NCBI GenBank assembly: GCA_030267965.1
Contig: BRYA01000335.1
Span: forward strand, 11,796 to 57,966
Source: Triparma columacea
Lineage: Eukaryota; Sar; Bolidophyceae; Parmales; Triparmaceae
Reading direction: 5' to 3'
DNA: 46,171 bases
Position numbers and translations under genes: made by a program. The notes beneath the pieces are model-generated. The model saw only the letters and a list, made by a program, of their open reading frames with translations, did no database searches and had not been told where the DNA came from. Shown one piece after another: positions 1 to 11,696 of this stretch; position 1 is the first letter of the stretch, and each line of letters opens with the position of its first letter.

Positions 1-336
1 CACTAATGCACCCCACTAACGCGCCCACCCCTTCCGCGACTCGCTTCGCTCGTCGCTCTCGCTTCGCTCTCGCTTCGCTCGTCGATCTCGCTTCGCTCGT
101 CGCTCTCAGACTCCTCCTCGTCGCCTGGGAAACAGGCCTCCTCACAACTTTCACCCTTATCACCTCCAAGAGGAAGGTCGCCGAGAAGTCTAGATAAATT
201 TCACAGGACGGGGGGGCTGCCCCTATCCCCCCGCCGGTCATCGCCTTCCCCCACATCACCCACCCCACCCTCCTCTGCCTCATTTAACTTTCCTCATTCC
301 CCAGGTTCAGACGACATTTACCCTCCCACCAGCCCC
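1..336 (+). other. 5' flank or 5' intron of the PP2A B'' gene
   Basis: No convincing coding exon is seen. A good acceptor (TTCCTCATTCCCCAG) ends at 304, and the reading frame of the ATG at 337 stays open back to it. An upstream exon lying outside the window, or a 5' UTR intron, is therefore likely. No GTGAG donor is visible before it in this window. Confidence 0.5.
37..108. repeat. Low-complexity CTTCGCTCGTCGCT repeat
   Basis: Short imperfect tandem copies of CGCTTCGCTCGTCGCT. Its reverse complement, of the GCGAGCGAAGCGA type, recurs in intron 1 of the EF-hand gene at 5893-5952 and in shorter form in RPN11 intron 3 (17850-17930). It lies upstream of the acceptor at 303-304, so it is probably intronic or 5' flanking. 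The frame that stays open through it has repeat-derived Arg/Ser/Leu composition and is not considered a gene. Confidence 0.7.
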
Positions 337-1790
337 ATGGCGTCTCCCCGTGACATAAAGAGCATCGAGATGCCCGAGGTCGACGACGACTCTCAGCTTG
401 AGTCCCTCCCCCGTTTCTACCTCAAGGACGAGCACGGCAAACACAGGAGGCGGAGCCTCACTTACGAGGCCGCTGAGCACGTGGACGAGGACCCCAAGGA
501 TATTTGGCCCAACGACCCGGAAGCCCCCATCAGCAAGGAGGACTTCATTGGAGTGACCAAGGACGTCTGCGGTTTCCCCTCCTTCTTCAACTCCTCCTTT
601 TACGACCGCGTGTCCTCCGCCAGCCCCGGCGGTGTCGTCTCCCGTAATTCCTGGTCCCTTTACTACACAAAGTACATCCAGAAGGAGGACCGGAACGCCA
701 GGTTCTTCCACGCGGTCGCCAAGCCGGGGGAGCAACACATCACGAGGGACGACTTCGTGCCACTGGTCAGCGCGCTGCTGGCGTTTCATGCGGGACTAGA
801 GTTCCTAAGCGAACACAAGGAGGTGAGGGGACGGATGTGGATGAGGACCCGGAGGATCGGGAGGGAAAAAAAACCAGGAACTCACCCCCGCTCACCCACC
901 CGTATCCCCAAACCCCGCAGTTCCAGGAGAAGTACGCCGTGACGGTAATCACCAGAATTTTTTTCCAGGCCGACAAGACACACGACGGGAAACTCACCGC
1001 GAGGATGCTTCGGAAGAGCGGGGTGGTAGAGGCTTTCACCAAGGTGGACCTCGAGGAAGATATAAACAAGGTCACCGAGTTCTTCAGCTACGAGCACTTC
1101 TACGTCCTTTACTGCAGGTTCTGGGAGCTCGACAGCGACCGGGACTACAAGATCTCCAGGGACGACCTCCTAAAGTACGGGGACCACTCCCTCTCCCACA
1201 TGATAGTAGACAGAATTTTCGAGGCCGCCCCTAGGCCCTTCGGTAACGGTAAGGGCAAGGGCGGCAGGGACACCATGGGTTACGAGGACTTCATATACTT
1301 CATGCTTAGCGAGGAGGACAAGCAGAACCCCATCAGCGTCAAGTACTGGTTCGAGTGCCTAGACGTCGACGGGGACGGCCACCTGAGCACCCTGGACATG
1401 AGGGGCTTCTACGGGGTCCAGGCCCACAGGATGCAGTGCCTAGGACACGAGGTGGTGCCGTTTGAGGACGTCCTTTGCCAGTTCTTCGACATGATTAAAC
1501 CCAAGGAGCAGGGGCGGCTCTGCGAGGGGGACTTCTTGCAGGGGCACTGCAACAAGGTCTCGGGGAGCCTCTTCGACGCGCTCTTCAACCTCAACAAGTA
1601 CCTGCAGTTCGAGTCTAGGGACCCGTTCCTTGAGAGGAACAAGAGGGAGGACGAGTTCGACAATGACTGGGACAGGTACGCGTGCGTAGACTACAACAGA
1701 CTGGCGATGGAAGAAGAACAGAGAGAGGAGGAAAGGAGGGAAGGGATGGACTGGGAGGGAGCGGACAATGACGCTATGATGGAGGAATAG
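337..1790 (+). CDS. PP2A B'' (PR72/PPP2R3/TON2-type) regulatory subunit
   Basis: Regulatory subunit of protein phosphatase 2A of the calcium-binding B'' class, which targets the PP2A core dimer to substrates. Two exons, 337-822 and 921-1790, are joined in phase 0 across a 98-nt GTGAGG/CAG intron and give 451 residues. Family signatures in order are LPRFYL near the N-terminus, the F-x-EKYAVTVITRIFF block, FFSYEHFYVLYCRFWELD, a first EF-hand-like loop (DSDRDYKISRDD), EEDKQNPISVKYWFECLD running into a canonical loop (DVDGDGHLSTLD), and the C-terminal RDPFLER and DWDRYACVDY motifs. These follow the animal PR72 and plant TON2 order closely. The ATG at 337 has a strong context (CCCCATGG), but the frame is open upstream to an acceptor at 304, so a longer N-terminus is possible. 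It converges with APC5. In plants TON2 controls microtubule arrays; the role here is inferred only. Confidence 0.92.
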
Positions 1791-2019
1791 GGGGGGGGAC
1801 GAAACAACATACACACACACAACAAAATATGGACAAACCCTAACAGATGGAAACAGAAAAAACGAAAAGGAAAGACTAAGGACCAGGAAACCAAGGGGAG
1901 GCGGGGTTCGAAATAGGGGGTGGGGTTAAAAACGAGGTTAAAGAGAAACAATTTCTCAACAAAAAAATTAGCTCGGCCCCCTATTTCTTCTTTTTACATC
2001 CTCTTTTCCTCCTCCCTTG
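1791..2019. other. Convergent 3' intergenic region (PP2A B''/APC5)
   Basis: A 229-nt stretch between two converging stop codons, with A-rich and CA-repeat sequence (ACACACACACAAC near 1811). It presumably holds both 3' UTRs. No gene was seen. Confidence 0.6.
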
Positions 2020-4960
2020 TCAACGTAGCGCCGCCCACTCCTCAGCCGCACCTGGGACTCCTAGTATGGCCATCAAGTAAGTCGTCTCCTTGACACCCTC
2101 CGCGCCAGAGATCCTCTCAAACGCAGACCGCGCCTTCGAGAGATACTAAGGGTTTGTTTGGAAAGAGTTTTCAAATACGGGAGTTAGTGTTTGCGTGTAT
2201 GCGCGTGCCGTGTAGCTTGTTTTGATAAAAATTCCCCCCTCCTGTTTGTTGCCCTCCTGTTTGTTGTAAAGCGAACCTCCAGCCCTGTTCTACTTCCTTT
2301 CTGCCTCCCCCCCCCCCCCGGCTCACCTCTATTGCAACCCCCTTCCTTTTCTCCACCCCCTTCCACCCCCCCGCGTCCGCAATGCTTGCAATAGTATTTT
2401 TCCCCAGCATTAACAGTTCCTTCGCCCTTTCCTCCCCCCTCGCATCCTCCGTACCCTTTGTGAGGATTAGCTTTGCCCTCCTCCAGTACCCGAGGCTGGC
2501 TACGTAGGAGGCCATTGTTAGGTTACCGGAACGACCGCGGACCTTCTCACCGGATTTGACGCCCTCCCAAACACGACCCATTAAGCAGAGGAAATCCCTC
2601 TTGAACCTCTAAGGATTTTGTGGGACGATTGGGGAGTTGTCAAGCGGGGTTAGTAGCGATTGAAGCGTCACGTCCCAACCCCCTCCCCCCTCCCCCACCC
2701 TAAGTTCTATAACTTTTGCCTCCTCCCCCCCCCCCCCTAACATCTTCCTGTCTCACCTCTCCTCCCAAATTTTCTCTCTCCGCCATCCTAAGTCCCGCCC
2801 CCGCCACCTCCTTCGCCTGTTCCCCCAGTCCAATCCTCCTCAAATACTCCGCCTGTATTTTAAGGTATTTCATCCCCCCTCTCCTCCCTCCCGTTTTCCT
2901 CCCCGTCGCCCTCAGCAAGTTAATCCCTTCCCCTTCTTCAACCTTGTCCCTTTTAAGTCTCCCCATCTCAGCCTTACACCACCCGACAGCCGCGCTCATA
3001 ACCATGACGTCCCCCCCGTCCCCGTACACCCTTATAAGTTCCTTGAAGATCCCTTCAACTTCCTCCCAAACCGTGTCCCCCTTACCCTCCCCCGTTTCCA
3101 CTCCGTTCTCCGCTTTCTTCCAATTAGCTAATATCCACTCCGTGCTGTTAACGTTCCCGTGTCCCATCCTGACGACCCTTTCAGCCTTCCTCCTCCCCTT
3201 CCCCCCCTCACCCTTACCCTCCCATTTGGTACCCTTTACAAGTTCTTCGTACCCTCTACCCTTATCACATCCTCCTCCTCTCCATCCTTTGTTACCATCA
3301 CCTCCCCCCCCACCTCCTCCTCTCCCTCCACCGGATCCCATAACTTGTTCAACCCGTCCACCTTCTTCTCTATATTCCTTCCCTCTCCCTTCCGCCCCAA
3401 GTACATCCCACATAACGCTAATAGCGAAACACCCCTTCTCTCTCAATCCCTCCAAATCGCTATACCTATGTAAACTTTCCTCCGCAACCCCAGGGTTGAA
3501 ATGGAGGAGTGAGTTAAGGTACTTAAGGTAGTGTACTAAGCTCTCTTGTGGGTACAGGTCTTCCAAGGTGTCAAGTGAGGTGAGAGTTGATGATGTTGTT
3601 GGGTGTTTTCCTATGTTGGAGGATATTTTTAGACACGCGTTTAGTAGGAGCGGGGGTAATGACGTTGAACTCAGGAGTGAAAGCGTAGGTAGAGATGATG
3701 GTACGAACGACCCTACCTTTGGGGCTGGGGATACTCCGGTTGAGATTTTTTTGTTAAGAACATGCATAACGTCATCATCATCAAGGTCCATAGCATCGTC
3801 TGATAAATCGTTGTTATCCGTCCCCATCATATCATCAAGTACCATCACCCCCCTTTCCCCAATTTCCCTTTCCGCTTCCCTACAGCTCTCTAGGAAGTAC
3901 TCCTTAGTAACCTCGTACCCTCTAACGAGTTGTTGAAAATCGCGTTTCTCCATACCTAGTACAACCCTCCTTACAAACACACCGTACATGCTTGTTTTAC
4001 CCGCCCTACTCCCCTGTATAATCGGTTCGTTGTACGTTGTAGGAGATAGTGAGGAGGTAGGGGGGGGGGTGGTTAGGGATGTTAATGATGAACCGAATGA
4101 GGAGAGGTACGAATCAAACGTTGACAGGTTCGTATTCATTAGTTTTAGGGAGAGATTACGGTAGGCTGGAGGGAGGGGACGGATTAGGGAGGCGTAGTTT
4201 GGGACTGGTAGGGGGGGGATTTAGCGAATAAGCGAAGGGGGGCGAGAATTGTGTGGGGAGGGAGGGGAGGACAATGTGTTAGAGGGAGGGATGTCTGGAG
4301 TGATGTTTGGAGTGGTGTCATTGTATATGTAAGTCAAACATAATTGTGGCCCCGCCCTTAATTGGGGCTCGTGAGGTCACACTCAAAATGCCGACTTTGA
4401 TGTTCAATTTTGCACGCGATTGTAAGAGCCGAATTGCCCATGGCAGTCCCAGTTGGCACGACAAAAGCAGCCCCGTGTTTCCCGGAACCCGTGAGGGCTC
4501 GACAGGAGGGGATGCTTCATTGTGACAAAGGAGGGGCGAGGCTCTGTCGCAAGAAACGGTGCTTATACGATGCAATGAAAGACAAAGTAAAGACAAAGTA
4601 AAGGGGGGGAAAGAGGAGGAAAGGTGTTTCCTTGTCTCCTACTTGTTGTTTCCTACTTGTTGTTTGTGAGGCTTCCTCACCTTTTAGGATACTTGAGACC
4701 TCATCTTCTTGCATCTCTTCTTGCATCTCTTCTTTCATCTCCTTTTGTGTGTTTGTTGTTCCTATTTCTCCTACATCTCCTATATCTAAGTTGTTGTTGG
4801 TAATATCTCTCAAGCCTCCTTGAATGCTTGTCGTTTGATAGCTTTTGTATGTGTTTGAAATGGGGTTTGTGGGTGTCGGTAGGAGTGATGGTGGAGGAGG
4901 GGAGGTTTGTGATGCTAACAGCATTATTACATAGTTTGGTGGTGTTGGTGGTAGTGACAT
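2020..4960 (-). CDS. Anaphase-promoting complex subunit 5 (APC5)
   Basis: Scaffold subunit of the APC/C ubiquitin ligase that drives anaphase and mitotic exit. Four exons on the minus strand, 4960-4681, 4204-2757, 2608-2327 and 2145-2020, have compatible phases and give 711 residues (human APC5 is 755). The N-terminal PPNYVIMLL matches the TPxK-I-x-V-LL block of APC5. LSLKLMNTNLSTFDSYLSSF matches the IRIKLM...FFDDL block. KTSMYGVFVRRVVLGMEKRD matches KTSVVGLFLRHMILAYSKL, and YLKYLNSLLHFN matches the FLSYLNNL TPR start. The last exon, KARSAFERISGAEGVKETTY, matches the C-terminal TPR. Each exon is weak alone; the ordered matches make the call. The central TPR array is short and interrupted by Gly/Arg/Glu-rich sequence, and exon 1 ends in a KEEMQEEMQED acidic stretch. 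Donors are GTGAGG, GTGAGA and GTGAGC. It is divergent from the EF-hand gene. Confidence 0.87.
4205..4680 (-). other. Long first intron of APC5 (476 nt)
   Basis: The GTGAGG donor at 4680 and the TACCAG acceptor at 4205 join phase 1 to phase 2 and create a Val codon. It is longer than most introns here (73-272 nt). It holds non-repetitive sequence with no conserved APC5 block. An extra small exon cannot be excluded, because the animal protein has a helical segment at this point. Confidence 0.7.
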
Positions 4961-5532
4961 TGTATAGTAGTGTGTGTGTATGTCTATGTGTATGTATATA
5001 GTGTCAAATAGCACAAACTAACCCAACACTTTGATTGTTTTCCACGGTGCTCTCTCCTCCTCCTTCCTTCAAATCCTCCCCTCAAACCCTAATATTAGAT
5101 AACACTGCTATATGTGAGCCAGTTTTGCACAACTGTTGATGAGAAGCGGATAAAGATGGATGAAGACGCAGGAATTGAGCAAATGGCTTGAAAAATCCAA
5201 TTTTGCCCTCCAAAATCAGATCCACAATTTGAGGTTTCGAGTGTCGCCAATTTTAGGCCGCTTTCACACAGTTTAATAAGACTAGCACGACAATAGAACG
5301 TATTGACACACATCACCACAATACACCACACTACATTACCGTATCTCTGAAATAGGCTTAGTTTTTTTTCATAAATCAACCTCTTCCACCCGCCTTTGGA
5401 AACCTTTGGACACATTTAGGGGGTTGTTACTGTGCAAATAAGGCATAGCTTTTAAGACAAGCAAATAAAGCTTATCTTCTTGCTAGACACCTAAACAATA
5501 GAACAAATAACATCAAACAACATCAAACAAAC
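4961..5532. promoter_or_regulatory. Divergent promoter region, APC5 and EF-hand module gene
   Basis: 572 nt between two divergent start codons. A GTATATAGTGTCAAATAG-type AT-rich patch lies just upstream of the APC5 ATG (4995-5010), and a CA-rich leader with repeated ACATCAAACA lies before the ATG at 5533. The middle (5095-5420) is AT-balanced sequence without a credible coding exon. No core promoter motif is assigned. Confidence 0.5.
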
Positions 5533-8500
5533 ATGGCACACTCAACAATCACACTCACCTCCCCAAATGGAATACCTACTCCCATCATCCTATACCCATC
5601 CATCGCCCTCAACGAGCTCGTAGCGGTCCTCAAGACGACCTTCCCCCCCCCCCACCCCGCCATGCTCCCAGTTGGCGTAAAGGACACGGCAAGGGACATC
5701 TACTACCCCCTCCAGATCCTCACCTCCATCCCAAAGTACTTTGAGGGCAAGACCTACGAGCTACAATGGTCCAAGGCTACCAAGGAAGCGGAAGAGGAAC
5801 AGGAGACGGCACTGGCTACGAGGGGGGGGCCGAGGAACAAAATGCTTGTATCACCTAATGTCGTACACAGAGTCATGAACCTATTCCGCAAGGTGAGGAA
5901 GCGGCGAGCGAAAGGAAGCGGCGAGCGAAAGGAAGCGGCGAGCGAAGCGAGCCGCGGGAAGGAATGGCTGGTGGATTCTTAGCAGCCAACCAAACTGATG
6001 ACAATCCACACACAATACAACACACCCTGGCTGTCTGCCCTCCTTACCTTTGCTTTTTGAGAAATGTTTGAAGGCTCCCAATACCTGCCCCCTCTCCCCC
6101 CCGACCTTAACGCACGGAACTTAACCCCCCCTCCCCCCCCACTTTCCTCAGGTGGCAACCCCCGGTCCTACCCCCTCGGTAACTCTCCCCCAATACACGT
6201 CAATAATCCACCACATGTTCCCCCCCACCCACACCCCAAACCACCCTTACATAACAAAGTTAATATCCCTCTACAACCTCTACGATTCCGGTCGCGGTTA
6301 TTGTACTGCACGTGAGATCCTCACAGCCTTAACGTCCATATCGAACGTATCTAAATCCGCGAAGCTTCGCGCCGCTTTTGAACTACACGATACTAACGGT
6401 GACGGTGTTATAAGCAGGGATGAAATGAAGGAATACCTAACATCGTTGTTTAAAATGATGCAAGTAAAAGACCCGTTCGTATTCGAGAACGCGGGGGTTA
6501 CAGCGGAAGAGGTTGCTGAAGCTACGGCGGTGGGAGCGGTGGAGGAGGAGGGGATGGACTTTCAACAGTTTGTTAAGTGGTTCACTGAAGGAGGAGGACC
6601 GGGGATGGTGAGGATTAAGGATTGAGATGAACTTGGGAAGCAACAACAACAAGCAGGCAGACCTTTTTAAAGGTTTCATACTAACACCCATAAACCCCCC
6701 CCCCCCCACCTAGATCACCGCAACCCCAACCGCCCCACTTTCCCTCCCCCCTCCCCCCCCCTCCACCCCTGCAATGTCCCTCGACATATTAACCGTCTCA
6801 ACCATAACCGGTCTCTCCTCCTTCTCAGCCCCCGCAATCCTCACGTACCTCCTCCAAACTACCTCCCTCGAAACCGGAGAGATAACTAGGGAGGACTTCG
6901 AGGAGTGCATGCTCATGCTAGACAAGAGCTTGATGAGACGTCACGACGAAGTGCAGGAGAGGTCAAGGCAGACGGTCGTACACCACATTTTCTCCGCCTG
7001 CTCACTCAACGCAACAACATGCACACTAGCATCACTAGTCGGTGGTATATCCCTCCTCTGCGGTGGAACTCGGGACTCTAAAGTAAAAGCGGCGTTCCGT
7101 TTCATGTCCTCAGATTCCTACATCACCCTCCCCCAATTCACAACGTACCTTACGTCAGCGTTCAGGGTTATTATGAAGTTCCAGAAAGTCCCAGATACCA
7201 CACCAGAGGAGATTGCGGATGCTACGGCGAGGGTCGCGTTTGAGGATGCGGACCTTAATAAAGATGGGAGACTCAGCTTTGAGGAATTCACACTATGGTA
7301 CACAGGGTCACTCGGAGCTTTCTCCGAACCCACTGACGATCAAGAAGAAGCAAACAAGGAGGAGAGGGAGGTTGATGATAAACTAGAGCAAGCTAGGTCG
7401 ACGTCGCTGCTGAGTGAAGTGAAGATTGAGGAGGTCACGAGATTCTACGAACCGAGCGCGCACGGGATGTACATTTCTTTAGCTAGCTTCAGGTGAGAGG
7501 AAGAGAGAGGTAGTAGGAAAGGATATAGATGGTAGAACAACTTTAAAAACTATATATCTAACACTCCCCCCCCCGCAATTTTACCCTCACTTCAGAAAGT
7601 GTACATCCGATCTCCTTGCAAGTCTAGGTTCATCCGTCGGTCGTTCAACCCTCCGTATCTACGACAGTATCTGGTCTTCCTTACCCCGCCACCCCGTAAC
7701 AAGTCTCCCAAACTCATACGTCCAAGCAGTACGTTCGAATCTGGAGCCGAGAAACCTTGATGCTATGTTAATCGATATGGGTGAGGTTGCACACATGCCT
7801 GCACTAATCGCAGCTTTAACTGTAGTCTGCGGGGGGACGAGGGAATCCAAGGTCGAGGAAGCTTTCAGAGTTTTTGGGGTGGAAGGGAATGATGGAGAGA
7901 TTAGTATGGGGGATATGACGGTTTATCTGGAGGCGGTTTTTGAATGCTTGAATTCATTAGGAGACGAGGTGAGAATATAATATAAAGAGGGGGACGTTTG
8001 GGGGAAGGGGCAAGGAACGCATTGTACTAAGGCTTAGGTCTACTCCACCCCCACCCCTCGGGAGCTGCAAACAACGTGGGAGCTCCAAGCACAATTTCCA
8101 ACCCCCCCCCCAACCCCCCCGACCGCCTTCTCCCTCTCTCTCTCTCTCTTTCGCAGGGGCTGGGACCTGTGGAACCTAAAGAGCTCGCAGCCTCCCTTGC
8201 TATCCAGGCGTTCTCTCAGGCCTCCAAGGCCAACGACGGTCGTATCACCCTCCAGGAGTTCAAGGATTGGTACAAGTCCCCCGTATCCTCCGGCATCAAG
8301 ATGGCGACAGAGAGCGACGCTGTCAGCATGGCGACTGTCAGGAAAATGGTCGGCTTGGAGAAAGTACCGGTCATTACACTCTTTGAAATATTCGCAGAAG
8401 GAGCGGACGAAGACGGGGTTATCGACAGGGAGACATTCCACGATTGCTTCGACTCCATCATGAGTAGGTCGGTAGGTGCTGGTAACCTAACCCCCCACCA

Positions 8501-11500
8501 GGCCGAGCAAGCACAAGTTCAAATCAACAGATTGTTTGATGTGTTTAAGAGCGACGATAAACCAAGGGCTGTAAGCTTTGATGAGGTCGCGAGTGGACTA
8601 TCTATCATGGCGGGGGGGGATAGGGACGAAAAGGTTAGAGCGGCTTTTGAACTTTATGATATCAACGATGACGGGTTTATTAGCTTCGACGAGGTGAGTA
8701 AAGAATACCCGGGGGGCACAAAAGACTAGTCAGCGAACATCCAAGCCACTGGAGGATGCGAATATATTCTAACCCACACACTTCCTCACTATTATAGATG
8801 AACACTTACATAACATCAATCTTCAAGGTCCTATTCGAGGTCCAGCCAAAGATTCGTTCCTACTGGGAGTCCTCCGGTGTGTCCCCCCAGGTCCTCGGCG
8901 AGATGACCGCAGCCGAGGCCTTTAAGGAAGCAGACTTGAATAAGGACGGGAGACTTAGCTTTGACGAATTCAAAAAATGGTACACCAAGGCACACGCAAA
9001 GAGCCCTTCAACGGAACCCTCTACTACCACCGAGACGCGTGATCGTAGCGAATCGTACGACCCGACAATGTACGACCTTGACAGCGGTGGCGTTCACCCA
9101 GTTACGATGGAGGAGGTTCAGAAGATTACTGGTTTGGAGGACCAGCACGTTGAGGATGTGTTTGAGTTGTTTGCTCAGAACGCGGACGAACAGGGGTACC
9201 TTGATAAGCAGGCTTTCTTCGACTGCTTCGCAACTCTAATAAGGGGTAGGATCGAAGCGCTTGACGAGAAGGATCATAAGAGAATACTCTTTGTCGTCGA
9301 GAGCATCTTCCAAGCACTTGACCTCAATGGGGACGGGAAAATCGACTACTGCGAGCTTGCTTCCGGGATCTCCGTCCTCTGCGGTGGTGGTCGGGACGAC
9401 AAGGTAAAGGCTGCGTTCTCACTCTTTGACCTGAACGGTGACGGGTATATAAGCCTTGACGAAATGGTCACGTACCTAACTGCCATGTTCTCCATGCTCT
9501 ACAAGGTAAACCCTGAGATAAGGGTGGGGGTAGGTACGGGCCCACGGGAACTCGCGGTGCAGACGGCGAGGCAGGCTTTTGTGGACGCGGACCTTAACAA
9601 GGACGGGAGACTCAGCTTTGAGGAGTTTACTAAATGGTACATGGAAGAGGAGGGGAGGAAGGACGGGCCAGCCCTGGATGAGGACGAGGGCGAGGGGGAG
9701 GGGGAGGAGGACGACCAACAGGAGATCACGCTACAGGAACTGAGGAAGTTAACCATCTTCAAGAGTCACCCCCCCGAGGAAGTCTTTGACGCATTCGCTA
9801 GGTGCACGGATGAAAGGGGGATGATGGACAGAGATAAATTCCTCTACGCCATCAGCGAGTTCGTCGTAACGTCGGAAGACCCGAAGCTATCTAACTACCT
9901 CGATCAGTTCACAGTCTACCTCGCAAACGGCCTCTTTGACGCTTACATGATGCCCGTCGAGTCCGTAGAAGAGGAGCTCGTCGACTTCAGCGAAGTATGC
10001 TCAGGCATAAGCGTCCTCTGCGGGGGCGTAAGGGACGACAAGGCCCTCGCGGCATTCAGACTCTACGACGTCGAGGGTAAGGGGGTCATCAACCTGGACG
10101 ACCTCGCGGTGTACCTGGCGGCCGTCTTTAAACTGCTGTTCTGGCTACAACCTAAACTTAAGAACGAGTACGAGGTTGAACCGGAGGAACTTGGGGAGGT
10201 CACGGCGAAGGAGAGCTTCGAGGAGATGGGGGTGGATGCGGGTGAGGGCATGCCCTTTGAGGTATTTCAGAAGTGGTACTCCATCTCCGGGGACTTCACC
10301 GCGCAAGGAAGAGACATGGGAGAGGAGGAGATGGATTACGAGGACGAGGATGACGAGGAGGAGTCAGACGAAGGTGACGAGGAAGAGTCATACGAGGACG
10401 ATGAGGAGGAAGGGCTAGGCGGGCTGACTCTTTCCCTGAAGGAGATGCGGTCCTTGACCAAGATCAACATGTTCTCAGCAAACGACGTCGTCTTGGGCCT
10501 CGTCGATATCTGCGACGAGCAAGGACTGGTTGACGTGGCGAGCCTTTACAACCTCTTCGTAAGCATCTGGAGGTCAGCCACGAACGGGCAACAGGACTCT
10601 CCGGATGTCTTCCAGAGCCTCAAGGACTTCACACTCATATTCTTCTCACTATTCGACCCTACCGTCGGACCGGAGGAAGGGAGCTCGAAGAAGATAACCT
10701 TCCCCGAGGTAGCCTGCGCCCTAACCGTGATGGCTGGAGGGAGCAAGGATTCCAAGGTGAACCTGTCCTTCTCTTGCTTCGACAGCGACCGCGACGGCCT
10801 CCTCTCCGCCAACGAGGTCACGCACCTCATGGCCACGGTGTTCAGGGTTCTGAGACTCTCCAACCCCAAGGTATTCGAGGAACTCGATACCAACCCGTGG
10901 GAACTGGCAAAGGCGACGGCGAAGGCGACGTTCGAGACGGCCACTGAGAAGGAGGGGTGGACGGAGCCAATGCTCAGCCTTGAGGAATTCAGGGAGTGGT
11001 ACGAACAGGACGACTACGGGGCCGGAGAGGAGACAGAGGAGGGAGAGGAAGAGGAGGAAGAGGAGGAAGAGGAGGAAGAGGAGGAAGAGGAGGTAGAGGA
11101 GGTAGAAGGCACGGGAGTTAGGGAGATTTTGGTCCACAAACAGCAACTCCTAGGACTCGACTCCGTCACGGTCGACGACCTCCTAGAGATCCTTTCCGAG
11201 TCCGCCCCCGACGGCAACCTCTCCAAGTCAGTTTTCCTTAAGTGCATGCAGAACATCTCAGCCCTGTCAGGTTCACAGGCATCAGCTCCCTCCTTCTCAC
11301 AGGGTCTGTCCCTAGCCGGTTCAATCTTCGACAGCTTCGACGTCGGTCGCACCGGGAAAGTCGACTTCGCCGAGCTCACCAGCGGCCTTAGCGTACTTTG
11401 CAGCAGCGACATGGGGGATAAGGTGTTAACGACCTTCACGATCCACGACAGCGACGGGGACGGTAGGATAAGCCTGGAGGAGACGACGCAGATGGTGACG

Positions 11501-11683
11501 AGCGTCTTCAGGGTGCTGTACGAGTGCGCGGACCTTGTTAAAGTCTTTGGGATTGGACCGGAGGATATGGCAAACATTACGGCCAAGAAATGCTGGGGGG
11601 AAACCAAGGGGGAGGGAGGGCTGATTAGCATCGCGGAGCTTATCACTTGGATACATCCACTCATGGCGACTGGGGGGTATTGA
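5533..11683 (+). CDS. Multi-module EF-hand calcium-binding protein (about 8 tandem modules)
   Basis: A predicted 1796-residue protein from six exons: 5533-5892, 6152-6607, 6714-7492, 7596-7968, 8157-8693 and 8798-11683. All junctions are in phase; donors are GTGAGG twice, GTGAGA twice and GTGAGT once. Residues 1-110 form an unrecognised beta-rich N-terminal domain. About eight modules of roughly 150-200 residues follow, near residues 123-265, 293-470, 504-698, 710-901, 934-1118, 1143-1331, 1377-1572 and 1607-1796. Each resembles a four-EF-hand recoverin/CBL-type unit: a degenerate first hand (ADEQGYLDKQAF), then S-G-(I/L)-S-V-L-C-G-G, RDDKVKAAF, a loop such as DLNGDGYISLDE, and a final DLNKDGRLSFEEFxxWY. 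Modules 4 and 5 keep the best loops; 3, 6 and 8 are degenerate. Acidic linkers separate the later modules. No signal peptide, transmembrane segment or enzyme domain is seen. A calcium sensor, buffer or scaffold is inferred. Confidence 0.9.
5893..5952. repeat. GCGGCGAGCGAAAGGAA tandem repeat in intron 1
   Basis: Three near-perfect copies of GGAAGCGGCGAGCGAAA lie directly after the GTGAGG donor of the EF-hand gene's first intron. The third copy runs into GCGAAGCGAGCCGCGGG. It is related in sequence to the repeat at 37-108. Confidence 0.8.
11025..11106 (+). repeat. GAGGAAGAG microsatellite encoding poly-Glu
   Basis: An in-frame GAG/GAA run within the EF-hand gene encodes a linker of about twenty glutamates between modules 7 and 8. 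It is probably length-variable between strains. Confidence 0.85.
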
Positions 11684-11696
11684 GATTGGGAGGACA

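Noticed and set aside
6..197. 63-codon frame through the CTTCGCTCGTCG repeat
   Set aside because: Its sequence is a direct read of a simple repeat and does not resemble a PP2A B'' N-terminus.
2716..3531. Proline/serine-rich open frame of 271 codons on the + strand
   Set aside because: It is the antisense of APC5 exon 2; its composition mirrors the Gly/Glu/Arg-rich coding strand and it has no family motif.
5095..5415. 106-codon minus frame in the APC5/EF-hand spacer
   Set aside because: No motif and no splice support; its Cys/Ser/Phe-rich composition is expected of AT-balanced noncoding DNA.
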